The notes beneath the pieces were generated by a model. The model had not been told where the DNA came from and ran no database searches. It worked only from the letters and a program-made list of their open reading frames with translations. Made by a program: the position numbers and the translations under genes. Below, one piece after another: positions 23,329-34,334 of a stretch of 48,878 bases of DNA. The stretch spans positions 1 through 48,878 of the forward strand of contig WSZJ01000010.1 in assembly GCA_009773755.1 (NCBI GenBank). The letters run 5' to 3'. The first letter of the stretch is position 1. Every line of letters begins with the position of its first letter. This stretch comes from Planctomycetota bacterium (GTDB lineage: Bacteria; Planctomycetota; MHYJ01; WSZJ01).

Positions 23329-24660
23329 CTACTTTACGGCCGCGGGCTCGCCGACCGGCTCGCCGTAGAGCGTGAGGGCCGTGGCGCGGGCAATTTTCGT
23401 CTCCACGAACTTGCCTGCGAGATCACCGTCGCCCTCGAAGACCACGATCCGGTTGTCGGGACCGCGGCCGGTCCATTTCGCCTTGTTGCGCTCGCTGCGC
23501 CCCTCGACGAGGACTTCGACCGTCGCTCCGACCCGCGCACAGTTTTTTTCGAGCTGAACGCGCTCCTGAAGCGCGAGGAGCTCGTGGTTGCGCCGGAGCT
23601 TCACTTCGGCCGGAACATCGTCGGCAAGGTCGCGCATCCCGGTCGTGCCGGGGCGCGGGCTGTACTGAAAAATGAACGCGTAGCCGAAGCCAATTCCTTC
23701 GGCGAGTTTCATCGTGGCGCTGAAGTCGTCCTCGGACTCCGTCGGGAAGCCGACGATGAAATCGCTCGCCAGCTCGATTCCCGGGCACTCCTCGCGCGCC
23801 ATCGCAACGATCTCGAGGTACTCGGCGTTTGTGTAAGTGCGCTTCATCAGCGCCAGAATCCGGTCGCTCCCGCTCTGCGCGGGCATGTGGATCTGCGGCA
23901 TGACGTTCGGCAGGTCGCGCATCGCGCGGAAGAGCCGGCGCGTCGCGTGATGCGGATGGCTGGTGACAAACCGGACGCGGCGGATTCCCGGGACGCCTGC
24001 CACCGCTTCCACGAGATCCGCCAGCTCCTTCCCTTCCTTCTCGCCGTACGCCGTGATGTTCTGGCCGAGAAGCGTGATCTCGACGACCCCCTGCCCCGCG
24101 AGCACCTTCGCCTCCTCTACAATCTCCGGAATCGGCTTCGAGACTTCCCTCCCCCGGGTCCGCGGCACGACGCAGTACGAGCACATCTCGTCGCACCCCT
24201 TCATCGCGAGGATGTACGCCTGCCACGGGTTTTCGCGCGGGGCGACGAGGCGGTCGAATTTCGGAATGAACGCGGTGTGGCGCGTCGCGAGGACCGCTTC
24301 CCCGGAATCCCGCGCCTGTTCGATCAGCGCCGGCAGATTCTTGTACTGGTCCGGGCCCGCGACCAGGTCGACGTGAGGGAGGCGATCGAGGATCTTTTCG
24401 CGCTCCTGCTGCGCCATGCAGCCGAGGATGCCGATGACGAGGCCGGGATCTTTCGACTTGCGGAATTTCAGGATCCCCGCCCGCGAGTAGACCCGCTGCT
24501 CGGCGTGCTCCCGGACGCTGCAGGTATTGAAGAGGATGACGTCGGCGTCCTCCTGCCCGGTCGCAGGCGCGTATCCGTGCTGCATGAGCTCGCCCGTAAA
24601 CTGCTCGGTGTCGAGCTTGTTCATCTGGCAGCCGAATGTTTCGACCCAGAAGCGCTTCAT
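23329..24660 (-). CDS. miaB: tRNA-2-methylthio-N6-dimethylallyladenosine synthase MiaB
   Basis: A 443-residue radical-SAM methylthiotransferase that adds the 2-methylthio group to i6A37 of tRNAs. The N-terminal UPF0004 domain has three cysteines for the auxiliary cluster (T-F-G-C-Q-M-N, N-T-C-S-V-R and G-C-M-A-Q). The radical-SAM CxxxCxxC is in K-G-C-D-E-M-C-S-Y-C-V-V-P. The C-terminal 70 residues form a TRAM domain (V-E-V-L-V-E-G-R-S...R-N). ATG 24660 is 10 nt from the stop of the lipoprotein gene, so it is probably co-transcribed with that gene. MiaB and RibD are housekeeping genes at the distal end of the large minus-strand run. Confidence 0.95.
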   Translation of the reverse strand: MKRFWVETFGCQMNKLDTEQFTGELMQHGYAPATGQEDADVILFNTCSVREHAEQRVYSRAGILKFRKSKDPGLVIGILGCMAQQEREKILDRLPHVDLVAGPDQYKNLPALIEQARDSGEAVLATRHTAFIPKFDRLVAPRENPWQAYILAMKGCDEMCSYCVVPRTRGREVSKPIPEIVEEAKVLAGQGVVEITLLGQNITAYGEKEGKELADLVEAVAGVPGIRRVRFVTSHPHHATRRLFRAMRDLPNVMPQIHMPAQSGSDRILALMKRTYTNAEYLEIVAMAREECPGIELASDFIVGFPTESEDDFSATMKLAEGIGFGYAFIFQYSPRPGTTGMRDLADDVPAEVKLRRNHELLALQERVQLEKNCARVGATVEVLVEGRSERNKAKWTGRGPDNRIVVFEGDGDLAGKFVETKIARATALTLYGEPVGEPAAVK

Positions 24661-24670
24661 GAAGATTCCG

Positions 24671-27367
24671 CTATTCCCTGCTCCTGACGCGGAGGCGCTC
24701 GTCCAGGAAGGGGGCGTCGTCGGTCTTGGTGTAGAAAACGGTGGCGCCGTGAAGCGTGGAGCAGGTGGCCGTGCGGGTGACGAACAGCTCGAAGGAGCTG
24801 ATCGGCTTGTCGGATTCAGACTCGGAGGGGACGTCGCTGTCGACGAGAAGCGGGGTGGAGGCGCCGGCGTCGTTGATCCAGCCGATTTCGTTGCCGTCGG
24901 GATGGAATTCCTGGTACCAGAGGTGGCCTGTTTCGGTGAAGAAGACGCCGACGGCTTCGTCATCGACGGTCATCCCGCGGGTGGTGGCGTCGTCCGAAAT
25001 GCCGGGGTCGATGAGCGGGAGGTCGAGGTCGAAAGGAGCCTCGAAGGGAGTCCCGGCGCGCGGGGTGAAGGAGTCGCCGAAGGCCAGGCCGGAGTCGGAG
25101 GTGTCGAAAGCGCGGGTGCGGAGGGCGAAGCCGGCGCCGGAGGATTCGGTCGACTTCTGCTCCCGGAAGAACACGTGGATTCGGGTGTAGCCGTGCGGGC
25201 GGTCGGGGCTGTCGTCGCCTGAAACGGCATCGAAGAGGCCGGTGTTTTCGCCGGCCGGGGTGCCTGCGAGCGTGAAAGCCTGAAGGCCGGCCTCGCGGAA
25301 GTCGACGTTGCTGTCGATCGGGCCCGAGCCGGCGGCGAGACCGGTGCGCTGGGCGTGGACGCGGAAGTCGGTCCCCGACCCGGCATCTGCGTCGACGTTG
25401 TAGACCGCGAAGAGGTTGCCGCCCTCACCGCTGTCGATGATGCGGTAATTGTGGCCCGCGTCGTTGACGGCCGGAGCGAGGGACCAGACCGGGGTGTCGC
25501 CGCTCGCCAGGATGACCGATCCAGCGATGGGTGCGACGGGAGTCAACAGGTCCGCCTCGACTCGTCCGGCGAAGAGCCGGTCGCCGGCGCCGTCCGGATG
25601 CGAATACGCAAGGTTCATGACATCCGGATCGGACTGCGCGCCGCAAATGTAGGAGAGCCCTTCCTGCCACGCGAAGTTCGCGACGTCGAAACCATCCGAG
25701 TCGGCGTTGACGGCAAGCGGCGAGCTGAGAGTCTCGGAAAGGCCGGGGATGACAAAGAGCCCGTCGCTGTCGGGGCGTGTGGTGAAGTATTGGGCGGTCA
25801 TCAGGGAAACGTCCGCAATGGACCCGGTTGCGTTCCGCTGCAGCCAGGCGAGCATGATGTAGTCGCCGTTGCGGCTGATGCGGGCGCTCGCCTGCGTGGA
25901 GTTAACGAAGTCGGAGATCACCGGGTCCGCTTCGCTGAGGACAACATGTGACAGGAGCGTTCCGGAAGCGGGATCGATCTCTGAGATGGCGAGCCCTCCT
26001 GCGTCGGCAGGGTCGTCCTTGATATCGTCCGGGTCGTCGTCCGATTCCGCGGAAAACAGGATGACGCAGGCGAGCCCCTCGTCCGGGCCGAACGCCGTCG
26101 AACCGCCTGCATTTCCGGGCGCCGGTGTCAGGAAATCCGCGTCGTTCCGAAGAGCGTCCGACGGGCTTGAGAACGGCGTGACCGCGTGGAGAACGTCCGC
26201 GGCGGTGAAGTCGCCTCCCGACATGTCAAAGGTGACGTATTCAAGCGAAGCGTCTTCTCCAGCGGCGGACGGGCCGTTGTACGTGGATGCCGCGCCGTCG
26301 AAGACGTGCCCGGCGAGGTCATCCGATTCCGTCCGGTTGTCGGCCACGACGCGGAAGACGAGGAGATTGTTGTAGGAGAGGAAGGCCGCATCGACCTGCG
26401 TTTCCTCGCTCGACGACCCTGTATCCGAACCGCCCATGGCGTCGATCACCAGCCGTTCGGCCGGCCCGATGCCGAAGCCGGACTCCAAAGGCAGGTCAGA
26501 TCCAAGGGGGAAATCGAGCGTCACGCGACACGCGTGCAACGCGCGGTCGTCAAAACCCGCCACACCGTCATTGTTCTCACGCTGATTCCAGAAGACGACA
26601 AGCCCGGTCGTCTGCTCCCCGAACCGGTAAGCGGCCTGACCCTCGTCCCATCGCGCTTCGCCGCAAAGGCCGTCCGTCGCGATCCCGAACGACCTGACGT
26701 CTTCGCCCGCTTCGTCTTCCACGCTCAGCCGGCTGGCAAATTCCTGGAAGCCGAACCGGCTTGACAGGTCCGTGCTGAGGCGCCTGTTGAAGTAGGTGGC
26801 GAAGAGGTTCCGGTTCACTCCGTCGAGGACGACTTCGCCATCGTCGTCGGCGTCATTCGCCCGCCAGAAGATGATGCAGTCGCCGTCCCTGTCGCTCGCG
26901 GTCTCGGAAGCATGGCTGCTCGTGTTGACCCAGGCATGCACGATGGATGTATAGGTGACCGAGCCCGGTTCGTTGCTGGCATCGATCGCGTTCAGCGTTA
27001 CCGGGGGCGTCCACGAGTCGCCGTCGTAATACTGTGCGAACAGGCTTGCGACGGGTGGGGCGCCGGAGATTGCTCCGTACGTCACGATCATCGTCCCGCG
27101 GTCCCCGTTCGGAGTGCACCGGATGGAGCCAGGGATGACGTCCATGCCGGGAGGGCTGAATCCCTTGCTGTCGCCGGCCACATCGCCATCCGCGACCGGC
27201 GCGCCTGGAAACTCCGTGAAGTCATACGAAGTCGCCGGATCGTCCGAATCCCCGCTCTTCTTGCAGCCGGTCACGGCCGGCAGGGCAAGAACCGCCGCAA
27301 GAATCGCGGACAGGGCCGGCGACAACCGGAGCGCCGGAAGGCGTTTTCGCAGTGGAATCAGACCCAT
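24671..27367 (-). CDS. Large lipoprotein, paralog of the one at 45525-48197
   Basis: About 898 residues from ATG 27367. A lipoprotein signal ends V-T-G-C-K-K with the lipid-attachment Cys at residue 35. The mature protein is an all-beta, Asp-rich surface protein. Blocks shared with the 45525-48197 gene include F-P-G-A-P-V near the start, D-G-L-C-G-E-A-R-W, V-F-W-N-Q, S-R-N-G-D-Y-x-M-x-A-W, D-S-G-E-G-G-N, H-V-F-F and L-W/Y-Y-Q-x-F near the end. The C-terminal motif is T-C-S-T-L-H-G-A, where the paralog has V-C-D-T-C-H-G-A. No enzymatic domain is recognised. It starts 75 nt after the last of the five selenoprotein loci and is probably in their operon. Confidence 0.8.
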   Translation of the reverse strand: MGLIPLRKRLPALRLSPALSAILAAVLALPAVTGCKKSGDSDDPATSYDFTEFPGAPVADGDVAGDSKGFSPPGMDVIPGSIRCTPNGDRGTMIVTYGAISGAPPVASLFAQYYDGDSWTPPVTLNAIDASNEPGSVTYTSIVHAWVNTSSHASETASDRDGDCIIFWRANDADDDGEVVLDGVNRNLFATYFNRRLSTDLSSRFGFQEFASRLSVEDEAGEDVRSFGIATDGLCGEARWDEGQAAYRFGEQTTGLVVFWNQRENNDGVAGFDDRALHACRVTLDFPLGSDLPLESGFGIGPAERLVIDAMGGSDTGSSSEETQVDAAFLSYNNLLVFRVVADNRTESDDLAGHVFDGAASTYNGPSAAGEDASLEYVTFDMSGGDFTAADVLHAVTPFSSPSDALRNDADFLTPAPGNAGGSTAFGPDEGLACVILFSAESDDDPDDIKDDPADAGGLAISEIDPASGTLLSHVVLSEADPVISDFVNSTQASARISRNGDYIMLAWLQRNATGSIADVSLMTAQYFTTRPDSDGLFVIPGLSETLSSPLAVNADSDGFDVANFAWQEGLSYICGAQSDPDVMNLAYSHPDGAGDRLFAGRVEADLLTPVAPIAGSVILASGDTPVWSLAPAVNDAGHNYRIIDSGEGGNLFAVYNVDADAGSGTDFRVHAQRTGLAAGSGPIDSNVDFREAGLQAFTLAGTPAGENTGLFDAVSGDDSPDRPHGYTRIHVFFREQKSTESSGAGFALRTRAFDTSDSGLAFGDSFTPRAGTPFEAPFDLDLPLIDPGISDDATTRGMTVDDEAVGVFFTETGHLWYQEFHPDGNEIGWINDAGASTPLLVDSDVPSESESDKPISSFELFVTRTATCSTLHGATVFYTKTDDAPFLDERLRVRSRE

Positions 27368-27441
27368 CGGAGCATGCAACGGTACGAATCCGGCTCCCCG
27401 TGAGTCAATGCCTATCCCTGCGCTGAAGACGCTCAAATGGC

Positions 27442-30400
27442 CTATGGCATCCCCGCCAGCATGGCCTTCGCTTCTTCGTTGGCCGGCTCCAGTTCCAGGG
27501 CCTTCTGGAACGCCTTTTTCGCCTCTTCCGGCCGCCCGATCTGCCTGAACCAGATCCCTTTTCCGACCCAGGCGTCCGCCCGGCGCGGAGCCAGCGCAAT
27601 CGCACGCTCAAAGGCGTCTCCGGCGAGCGCGTTCTGCTTCGCACCCCCTGCGGCAAGACCGAGCGTGTAGAGCGAATCGTAGGAGTCGGGGATGATCCTG
27701 AGGGCCTCCTGAAGCGCCTTGATGGCCGCCTCGTAGCGGCTGGTGCGCTGCAGGGCGACGCCCAGGTTGTACTGGGCCTCGCTGAAGTCGGGATCGAGCT
27801 CAACGGCACGCTGCAGGAACGCGATGGCCTCCTCCCACCGGGGAAGCGCCTCGTTGCGGCGGCGGGCCACTTCAGCGGCATCCGCCGCCGGGGTTGCCCC
27901 GGCCTCGAGCTTCAACGCCAGGCCGCTGATCGCGACACCGAGACGGTTGAAAGCGGAGGAGGAATTCGGGTTGGCCTTGATCGCTTCGCGCAGGAAACCG
28001 GCGGCCGCTTCGAAGTCCCCCGCCAGGATGAGTGAAGCTCCGCGAGCTTCCATATCGGCAGCGGATACGGATTCCTCGCGGAAGGACTCCAGCAGCGCGG
28101 CCAGCTCGGGCTGAGTGACGGCACGATGGAACGACCTGCGAAGGCGGCCTGCGGCGTCGAACACGAACGTGGACGGCAGGATGGCGTCGGAGTTGCCAAA
28201 GAAGCTCTTGAGGAAATGTTCGTTCGCGAGGAACTGCGGGTAGGTGATTTCGAATGTCCGGACGGTCGACTTCACCGCCTCCAGGTCCCTGGCCTCCGCC
28301 GAAACACCGGCAAACCGGACCTTGCCGCCGAATTCCTTCGCCAGCGCGGCGAGCCTGGGGAGTTCCTCCTTGCAAGGCGCGCACGTCGGCGACCAGAAGT
28401 TCACGACGGCCGGCTTTCCGTCCTTTGCGGCCAGCGGCGCCCGGCCGCCTTCGAGGCGGTCCAGTTCGATTTCGAACGAAAAGGCCGGGCGGACTTTCGG
28501 GCGCGAGGCGTCGGGCCAGCGCGGCAACGCGGCATCCGTCGGCGCTTCGACGTTTTCCACGATCTCAAGAAGGCGGTCTGCGGGGAGGTTGAGGTACTCC
28601 CTGGCGGCGCCGCCCGGCCAGCGGATCCAGACGCGGTCGATCTTGTCGGCGTTGCCCAGGCCGAAATGAAGTTCGCGAGGGACCTGGGACATGAAGCCAT
28701 CGGTGACACGGACGTATTCCTGCTGTGTGACGCCGCCGGCGGTGAGCTTCACCAGGGCGCCCAGCGCCAGCGGCTCGGTCGAAGTCGCGGTCAGTCGCAG
28801 GCGGGCGAAGTGCCGGCGCGGCATTCGATTCTCCATGACACGGAGGCCCTGGAGCGACAGCAGGACGAGGTCCAGGTCGCCGTCGCCGTCGATGTCGACC
28901 GGCGCCGCCGCGCGGCCGTCGTCGTCAAAGTCGAGGCCCATGAGGTACGCCGTGTTGAAGAACCGCGGGCAGGGCCCATCGGGGTTGTGGAATTGAAAGT
29001 CCCGTTCGTAGCCGCTCCAGGAGCCGCGGAAGCGCGAGTCCTCCTCAGAACGGACAATCGAGGTCTGTTCCTTCTTATCGAAGGCTGACGCGTCGGCGGC
29101 GACCTGCCGCCAGAAAAACGTTCAGTAGTCCGGGGTCTTCGGATCCGAATTTGTCGTGTAGCCGTCGGCAACGAACAGGTCGCGGTCGCCGTCGTTGTCG
29201 GGGTCCCAGAACAGGCACGCCCAGGCCCAGTCCGCCCAGTTCACCCCCCGTTTGACGCCGGATTCGATCCACTGCCGCCCGGCGGGGACGTACTCGTACA
29301 TCTGGTTTCCCCGGGCGAGTAGCATCCCGAGTTCCTTCGTTTCCGACTTCACCCCCTTCATGAGCGGAATGATCCGGTTCCCCGCGTGGCTGTACATGTT
29401 GGAGATGTACATCGACCAGGCGCCGGTGTTGTCCCAGTCGGCAACCGTGACGCCCATGGTGTAGTTCGAGTCGGCGTCGAAGATGTGGTCGGTCGCGTCG
29501 CTGAAGCGCCCCTTGCCGTCGTTCAACCACAGGTGGTTAGGGCCGAAGTCATTTCCTTCGAACAGGTCCGTGTCCCCGTCGAAGTCGAAGTCCCAGAACT
29601 TCGCCACGTACGTGTACTGCGTCCCCCTGATGCCGCGCGCCTCAGATTCCTCCGTGAAGGCGAGGTGGCCTTTGTTCATGAAGAGGTGATTGTCGGCGCC
29701 GTCGAACGCCATGACCCGGTTGTATTTCGGGCCCTTCGAGTTGCGGTTGCTGTAAACGCAGAAAAACAGGTCGAGAAGGCCGTTCCCGTCGATGTCGTGC
29801 GGCACGATTCCCTGGATCGAGAGGTCGCGCTCCCCCGGCCCTATCGGGAAAACGAGCGCTTCGGGCTGGAGCGCCCAGGTATCGCCCTTGCGCTTGTAAA
29901 GCGCCCCCTTCGCCTTGTTCCCCTCGTACGAGAGGATCTGCGAGCTGACCAGCTCTTCGACGCCGTCGCCGTCGAGATCGACGCAGAGCCAGGTGTAGCC
30001 GCACTCCTCGGGGCGGTTGACCACGGGCCCGCGGGTGAATCCTCCCTGCCCGTCATTGGTGAACAGAACCGCGTCGTTGTGGATCGACGCCGCGAGAACA
30101 TCGGGAAATCCGTCATGATTGAAGTCCGCGACCGTGAGCCCGCCGTTCGTGACGACGCCGCGCTCGTTGATCAACTCCTGCGCGATCTTGCGCCGCTCCT
30201 CGGACTCGTTAAACGCGAGTCCGACCTGGTCGGTGATGTCGCTGAAGGGCGCGAAGCTCGATTCGGCGCGCCATCCCTCCACCAGCCCGAGATGCTTCAC
30301 CTTCCATGCGTCACCCTCGCGGTTGACGCGCGCCTGGATCACGGCCTGGAAGTCGGCGCGCCCTCCATCCGGAAGGATTCCCGCAAGCTGGAAGTGCGCG

Positions 30401-30945
30401 CTGAGGAACGCCCGGTCCTCGTCCGGTTCGGCAAGAAACTCGAACGAGCGCCAGACAGCCCGCTCGACCGCGGCCCAGGGACCGATGTGCTCCTTCATGA
30501 CTGCAATGAACTTGTCCTGATCCAGCTCACCCTTCAAATCCGCCGCTTCATACTGCCGGATCCGGATCAGTCCGTCCGGGACGTCCTTTCCCTCCGCGAC
30601 TCCCGGAAACCTCGCCCTGAACCCTTTCGCCATCCCCGACGCCATCATCCCCCAGTCGCGCTCCCGCATCCCTTTCAGGAAAGTGCCCTTGATCCCCTTG
30701 ATCGCGGCGCCGGTCTTCGGATCCTTCCCCCCTCCCGTCGCCTGGTCGTGCAGACCCTCCGACTTCGCAAAGTCCACAACGAATTTCTCGGGGCGCACGA
30801 GGAACTTTTCCACCCTCGGCATGCTCGCGAGGTGCTTCAGGTAAACCATCAACGCGATGACCACCCCCAGGACCCCGACGCAGATGGGGATGATCACCGG
30901 CACCTTCAGGCGCTTCACGGGCACGACAGGCGGCTTCGCGATCAC
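27442..30945 (-). CDS. Predicted selenoprotein A: FG-GAP/UnbV/thioredoxin/TPR, Sec608
   Basis: One 1,167-residue protein with an in-frame TGA (29124-29122) read as Sec608. It starts at GTG 30945, overlapping the stop of locus B (GTGA). Residues about 15-38 are a membrane anchor. An NTF2-like region (to about 250) follows, then FG-GAP/VCBS propeller blades with DxDxDG calcium motifs (D-F-N-H-D-G, D-L-D-G-D-G, D-F-D-F-D-G-D). After the TGA come W-R-Q-V, R-G-S-W-S-G-Y-E-R-D, the UnbV/ASPIC domain (about 715-795; G-A-L-V-K-L-T-A-G-G), a TlpA-like thioredoxin with C855-A-P-C858, and TPRs to the end. Between the TGA and residue 669 there is no ATG, GTG, TTG or CTG in frame, so a separate second gene could only start inside a conserved domain. 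The alternative is two split polypeptides. Confidence 0.85.
29095..29124 (-). promoter_or_regulatory. Candidate SECIS, locus A (UGA + hairpin)
   Basis: After TGA 29124-29122 come 10 nt, the stem GGCGGC (29111-29106), the loop AGGUC (29105-29101) and GCCGCC (29100-29095). The loop starts 16 nt after the UGA. AGGUC matches most of the AGGUCU loop of the E. coli fdhF SECIS. Confidence 0.8.
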
Positions 30946-33900
30946 TTCCCCCCCCTTTCAATCTTTTCGATTTCTTTGCCGTAAGCGCGCGCATTCGGCT
31001 CGTTCGGGTCGATCGCAAGCGCCTTCGCGAAGCAGTCCTTCGCCGCGGGGAACTGGCCGAGAACGAAGTGGAACTCGCCCTTCATCCCCCACGCGTTCGC
31101 GTTGCGGGGCTGAAGAGTGACGGCGCGGTCGAAGCACTCCAGCGCAAGCGCGGCCTCGCCTGCCTTCCCTGCCGAGTTGCCGAGTCGCAGGAGGATCACC
31201 CAGTCGTCGGGGCGGAGGCGGCGCGCGTTCCGGTACGCTTCGGCGGCTCCCTTGAAATCGCCCTTATTGTGAAGAGCGGCCCCGAGGTTGTACCAGCCGT
31301 TCCAGTACTCGGGGTCCAGCACCACGGCCCGGCGGATGTACGCGAGCGACTCGTCCGGACGGTTGAGGGCCAGGAGCACAAGGCCCATGTGATATGTGGC
31401 GAGCGCAGAATCCGGATCCACGGCGAGCGCCTTCTTCATCCATTCCAGGGCCTCGACGTCGTTCCCCAGGTAGTGCGCACGGGCGCCCCGCCGGTCGAGT
31501 TCGAGCGCGCCGGTCCCCTCGTCGCCGAACGAGGCCAGCAGGTCCCCGAGTTCTTTTTCGCCGACCGTGCGGCGGAAAATGCGCCGAAGCGCGCCGTTGC
31601 CGTCGAATACGAAAGTGGAAGGAAGCGGCGCGTTGGCTTCGGGGCCGAAAAAGGACTTGAGAAGCGCTTCGTCGGCGATGAAGACCGGATACGGCAATGC
31701 GAAGGACGTCGCCGTGGCGCGGACGGCGTCGAGATCCCGGGTCTCGACACTCACTCCCGCGAATTGTGCGGCATCGCGGAAGCGCTCCGATAGCGCGGCG
31801 AGGCGAGGGAGTTCCTCCTTGCACGGCGCGCACGACGGCGACCAGAAATTAATGACGGCGGGGAGACCCTTCGCGGCCAGCGGTCCCCTGCCGCCGTCCA
31901 GTTTCGTGGCGGCCGCATCGAACGAGAATTCCGGCCTCGCGCGCCGTCGCGATCCCTCCGGCCAGCGCGGAAGCTCGCGGGCGTCGAAGCCGTTTTTCCC
32001 GCGGCGGATGGTGACAAGCCGGTTGGCCGGCACGTCCAGGATCGTCTGGGTCTCGCCGCCCGGCCAGGTCACCTCGACCCGGTCGGCCAGCATCGCCTCT
32101 CCGAGCCCGAAATGCAGGTCGAATGGTACCTGGGTCGCGAATCCATCGGTCAGGCGCGCGTAGTCCTGCTGCGAGACGCCGCCAGCGACGACCTTGACCA
32201 GGGCCCCGAGCGCAGCGGCCTGTCCATTTTCACCCTCGAGCCTGAGCCGCAGGTAACGCCGAGGCGGCGCCGTGTTCTCGACCGCGCGCAGGCCCTGAAG
32301 CGAGAGAATGACCAGGTCGAGGTCGCCGTCCCCGTCGAAATCCGCCGGCGCCGCGGCGCGACCGTCGTCGTCGAAATCAAGGCCGCAGACGTAACCGGCA
32401 TTGGGAAGCGTGGGCGAGGGGCCATCGGTATTGAAGAAGAGAAAATCGCGCTCGTATCCGCTCCACGAGCCGCGGAATTCCCGCATCGCCTCTTTGTCCT
32501 GGTTGGGCTTCCGCTTCTTCGTCTCCAGTGCCCTGGCGTCGGCGGCGACCTGCCGCCAGAAGTGAGTTCAGTAGTCAGGGGCGTTCGGGTCGTCGTTGGT
32601 GGTGAAACCGTTGGCCACCCAGAGGTCGCGGTCGGCGTCGTTGTCGACGTCGAAGAACAGGCACGCCCAGGCCCAGTCCGCCCAGTTCACTCGGCGCGTC
32701 ACAGAGGTCTCACGCCACTCCCCGCTCTTCCGGTCGCGCTCGTAAAACTGGTTCCCCTGCGCGAGCAGCAGGCCGAGGCGGCGCATCTCGGGACCCATGT
32801 CGTCCGTGAGCAGAAACACGCGGTTCCCGGCGTGGCTGTACATGTTCGAGATGTACATCCCCCACTGCCCGTCGTTTTCCCAGTCGGCAATCGTGACGCC
32901 CATCGTGTAGTTTGTGTCCGCGTCGAAAATGTGGGTCTTCGCGTCGGAAAAACGCCCTTTCCCGTCGCTCAGCCAGAGATGGTTCGGGCCGAAGTCGTTC
33001 CCCTCGAAAAGGTCGAGGTCGCCGTCGAAATCGAAGTCCCACCACTTCGCGACATAGGTGTACTGCGTCCCCGTAATCCCGCGCGCTTCCGATTCCTCAG
33101 TGAACTTGAGGCCACCCTGGTTGACGAACAGGTAATTATCGGCGCCGTCATGGGCCACGACCCGGTTGAATTCTGCGTGCTTGGAGTCGCCATTCGAATA
33201 GCAGGCAAAAAAAAGGTCGAGATCCCCGTCGCGGTCGAGGTCCGCCGGGACGATTCCCTCGACATTGACCGAATGAAGTCCGATGGGGGCGTCGAAGCCG
33301 ATCCATCGTGTCTCCCAGCCTTCGCCGCGCCGGATGTACACGGGGAAGCGCGCCTTGCCGCCCGCATCCACCTTGATGAGCCCGCTCACCAATTCGTCCG
33401 ATCCGTCCCCGTCGAGGTCCAGCGCCATATAGGCATACGCCACGTCGTCCGGCGCGACCTCAGGCCCCTTCTCCCGCACGAATCCGCCCTTGCCGTCGTT
33501 CAGAAACATCGCCAGAACGCCGCTCTGCACGCAGGCGAGCACGTCGGGAAACCCGTCGCGGTTCCAGTCCGAGACGACGAGGCTGCCCGAATTCGTCAGG
33601 CCCCGGTCGTCGATCATCGAGCGACGGATCCTGCGGTTCGCTTCAGACTCATTGAAGTGCAACCCGGTTTCGTCGGTGACATCGACCCAGGGCGGGCGCG
33701 AGGCATCGAGGCGCGTCCCCTCGACCCACTCGAGGCGCTCGATCCTCCAGATTTTTCCGTCGGCGGTCGAGACCCGGCCGCGCATCGTGCCGCTGACGTC
33801 GGCGCGCAGGCCGTCGGTCTTGCGCCCGGCGACCTGGAAGTGAAGACTGATGAACGCGGACTTGAGCCCGGGGTCGAGCAGGAATTCGAACGGCCGCCAG

Positions 33901-34334
33901 GTCGTTCGCTCAACGGCCGCCCAGCCGGCCATGTGATCGCGCAACACGCCGAGGAACGCGTCGGCCCCGAGCTCGGGAAGCCCCTTCGCCTCGTACTCGC
34001 GCACCCCCATCCACCCGTCCGCGACCTCGCGCCCCGAGAGCGGCGCCGGAAACGTCCCCCTGAACCCCGGCGCCAGTCCTGTTCGGGCCAGCCTCCAGTC
34101 CATCTCCTTCAGTCCCTTCACGAATTGCCGTTTGACCGAGCCGTTCGCGACTTCGTAGGTCGCTTCCGACAGCTCAACGTTCTGCACGTATTTCGCCGGT
34201 CGCGCGAGCGCCGCCGCGCGTGTGGTCCCTGTCTGCCCGCGCTTCTCGACGATCACAATCCCCACCGTGAGCAGGAACGCGCCGACTCCCGCGATCAGCA
34301 TCCCCGTCCCGCCGCTTGCAGGATTCGCGCTCAC
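30942..34334 (-). CDS. Predicted selenoprotein B: FG-GAP/UnbV/thioredoxin/TPR, Sec589
   Basis: A 1,130-residue protein. I start it at GTG 34334, which overlaps the locus C stop as GTGA and is followed directly by a membrane helix (G-M-L-I-A-G-V-G-A-F-L-L-T-V-G-I-V-I-V). The longer frame to 34538 only runs through locus C in another frame. The order is anchor, NTF2-like region, FG-GAP propeller ending N-G-F-T-T-N-D-D-P-N-A-P-D-Y, then TGA 32570-32568 (Sec589), T-H-F-W-R-Q-V, UnbV/ASPIC, a thioredoxin domain with C835-A-P-C838, and TPRs. The TPR part has several complete 34-residue units (A-L-A-V-D-P-D-S-A-L-A-T-Y-H-M-G). Its stop overlaps the locus A start, so A, B and C are translationally coupled. 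Confidence 0.85.
32541..32570 (-). promoter_or_regulatory. Candidate SECIS, locus B (UGA + hairpin)
   Basis: After TGA 32570-32568 come 10 nt, GGCGGC (32557-32552), the loop AGGUC (32551-32547) and GCCGCC (32546-32541). Stem and loop are identical to locus A, while the 10-nt spacer differs at several positions. Confidence 0.8.

Noticed and set aside
29386-30984. Long plus-strand ORF opposite locus A (532 codons), and similar ones opposite the other loci
   Set aside because: Arg/Val/Pro-rich antisense shadow of the propeller coding sequence; high GC with rare stops makes these common.
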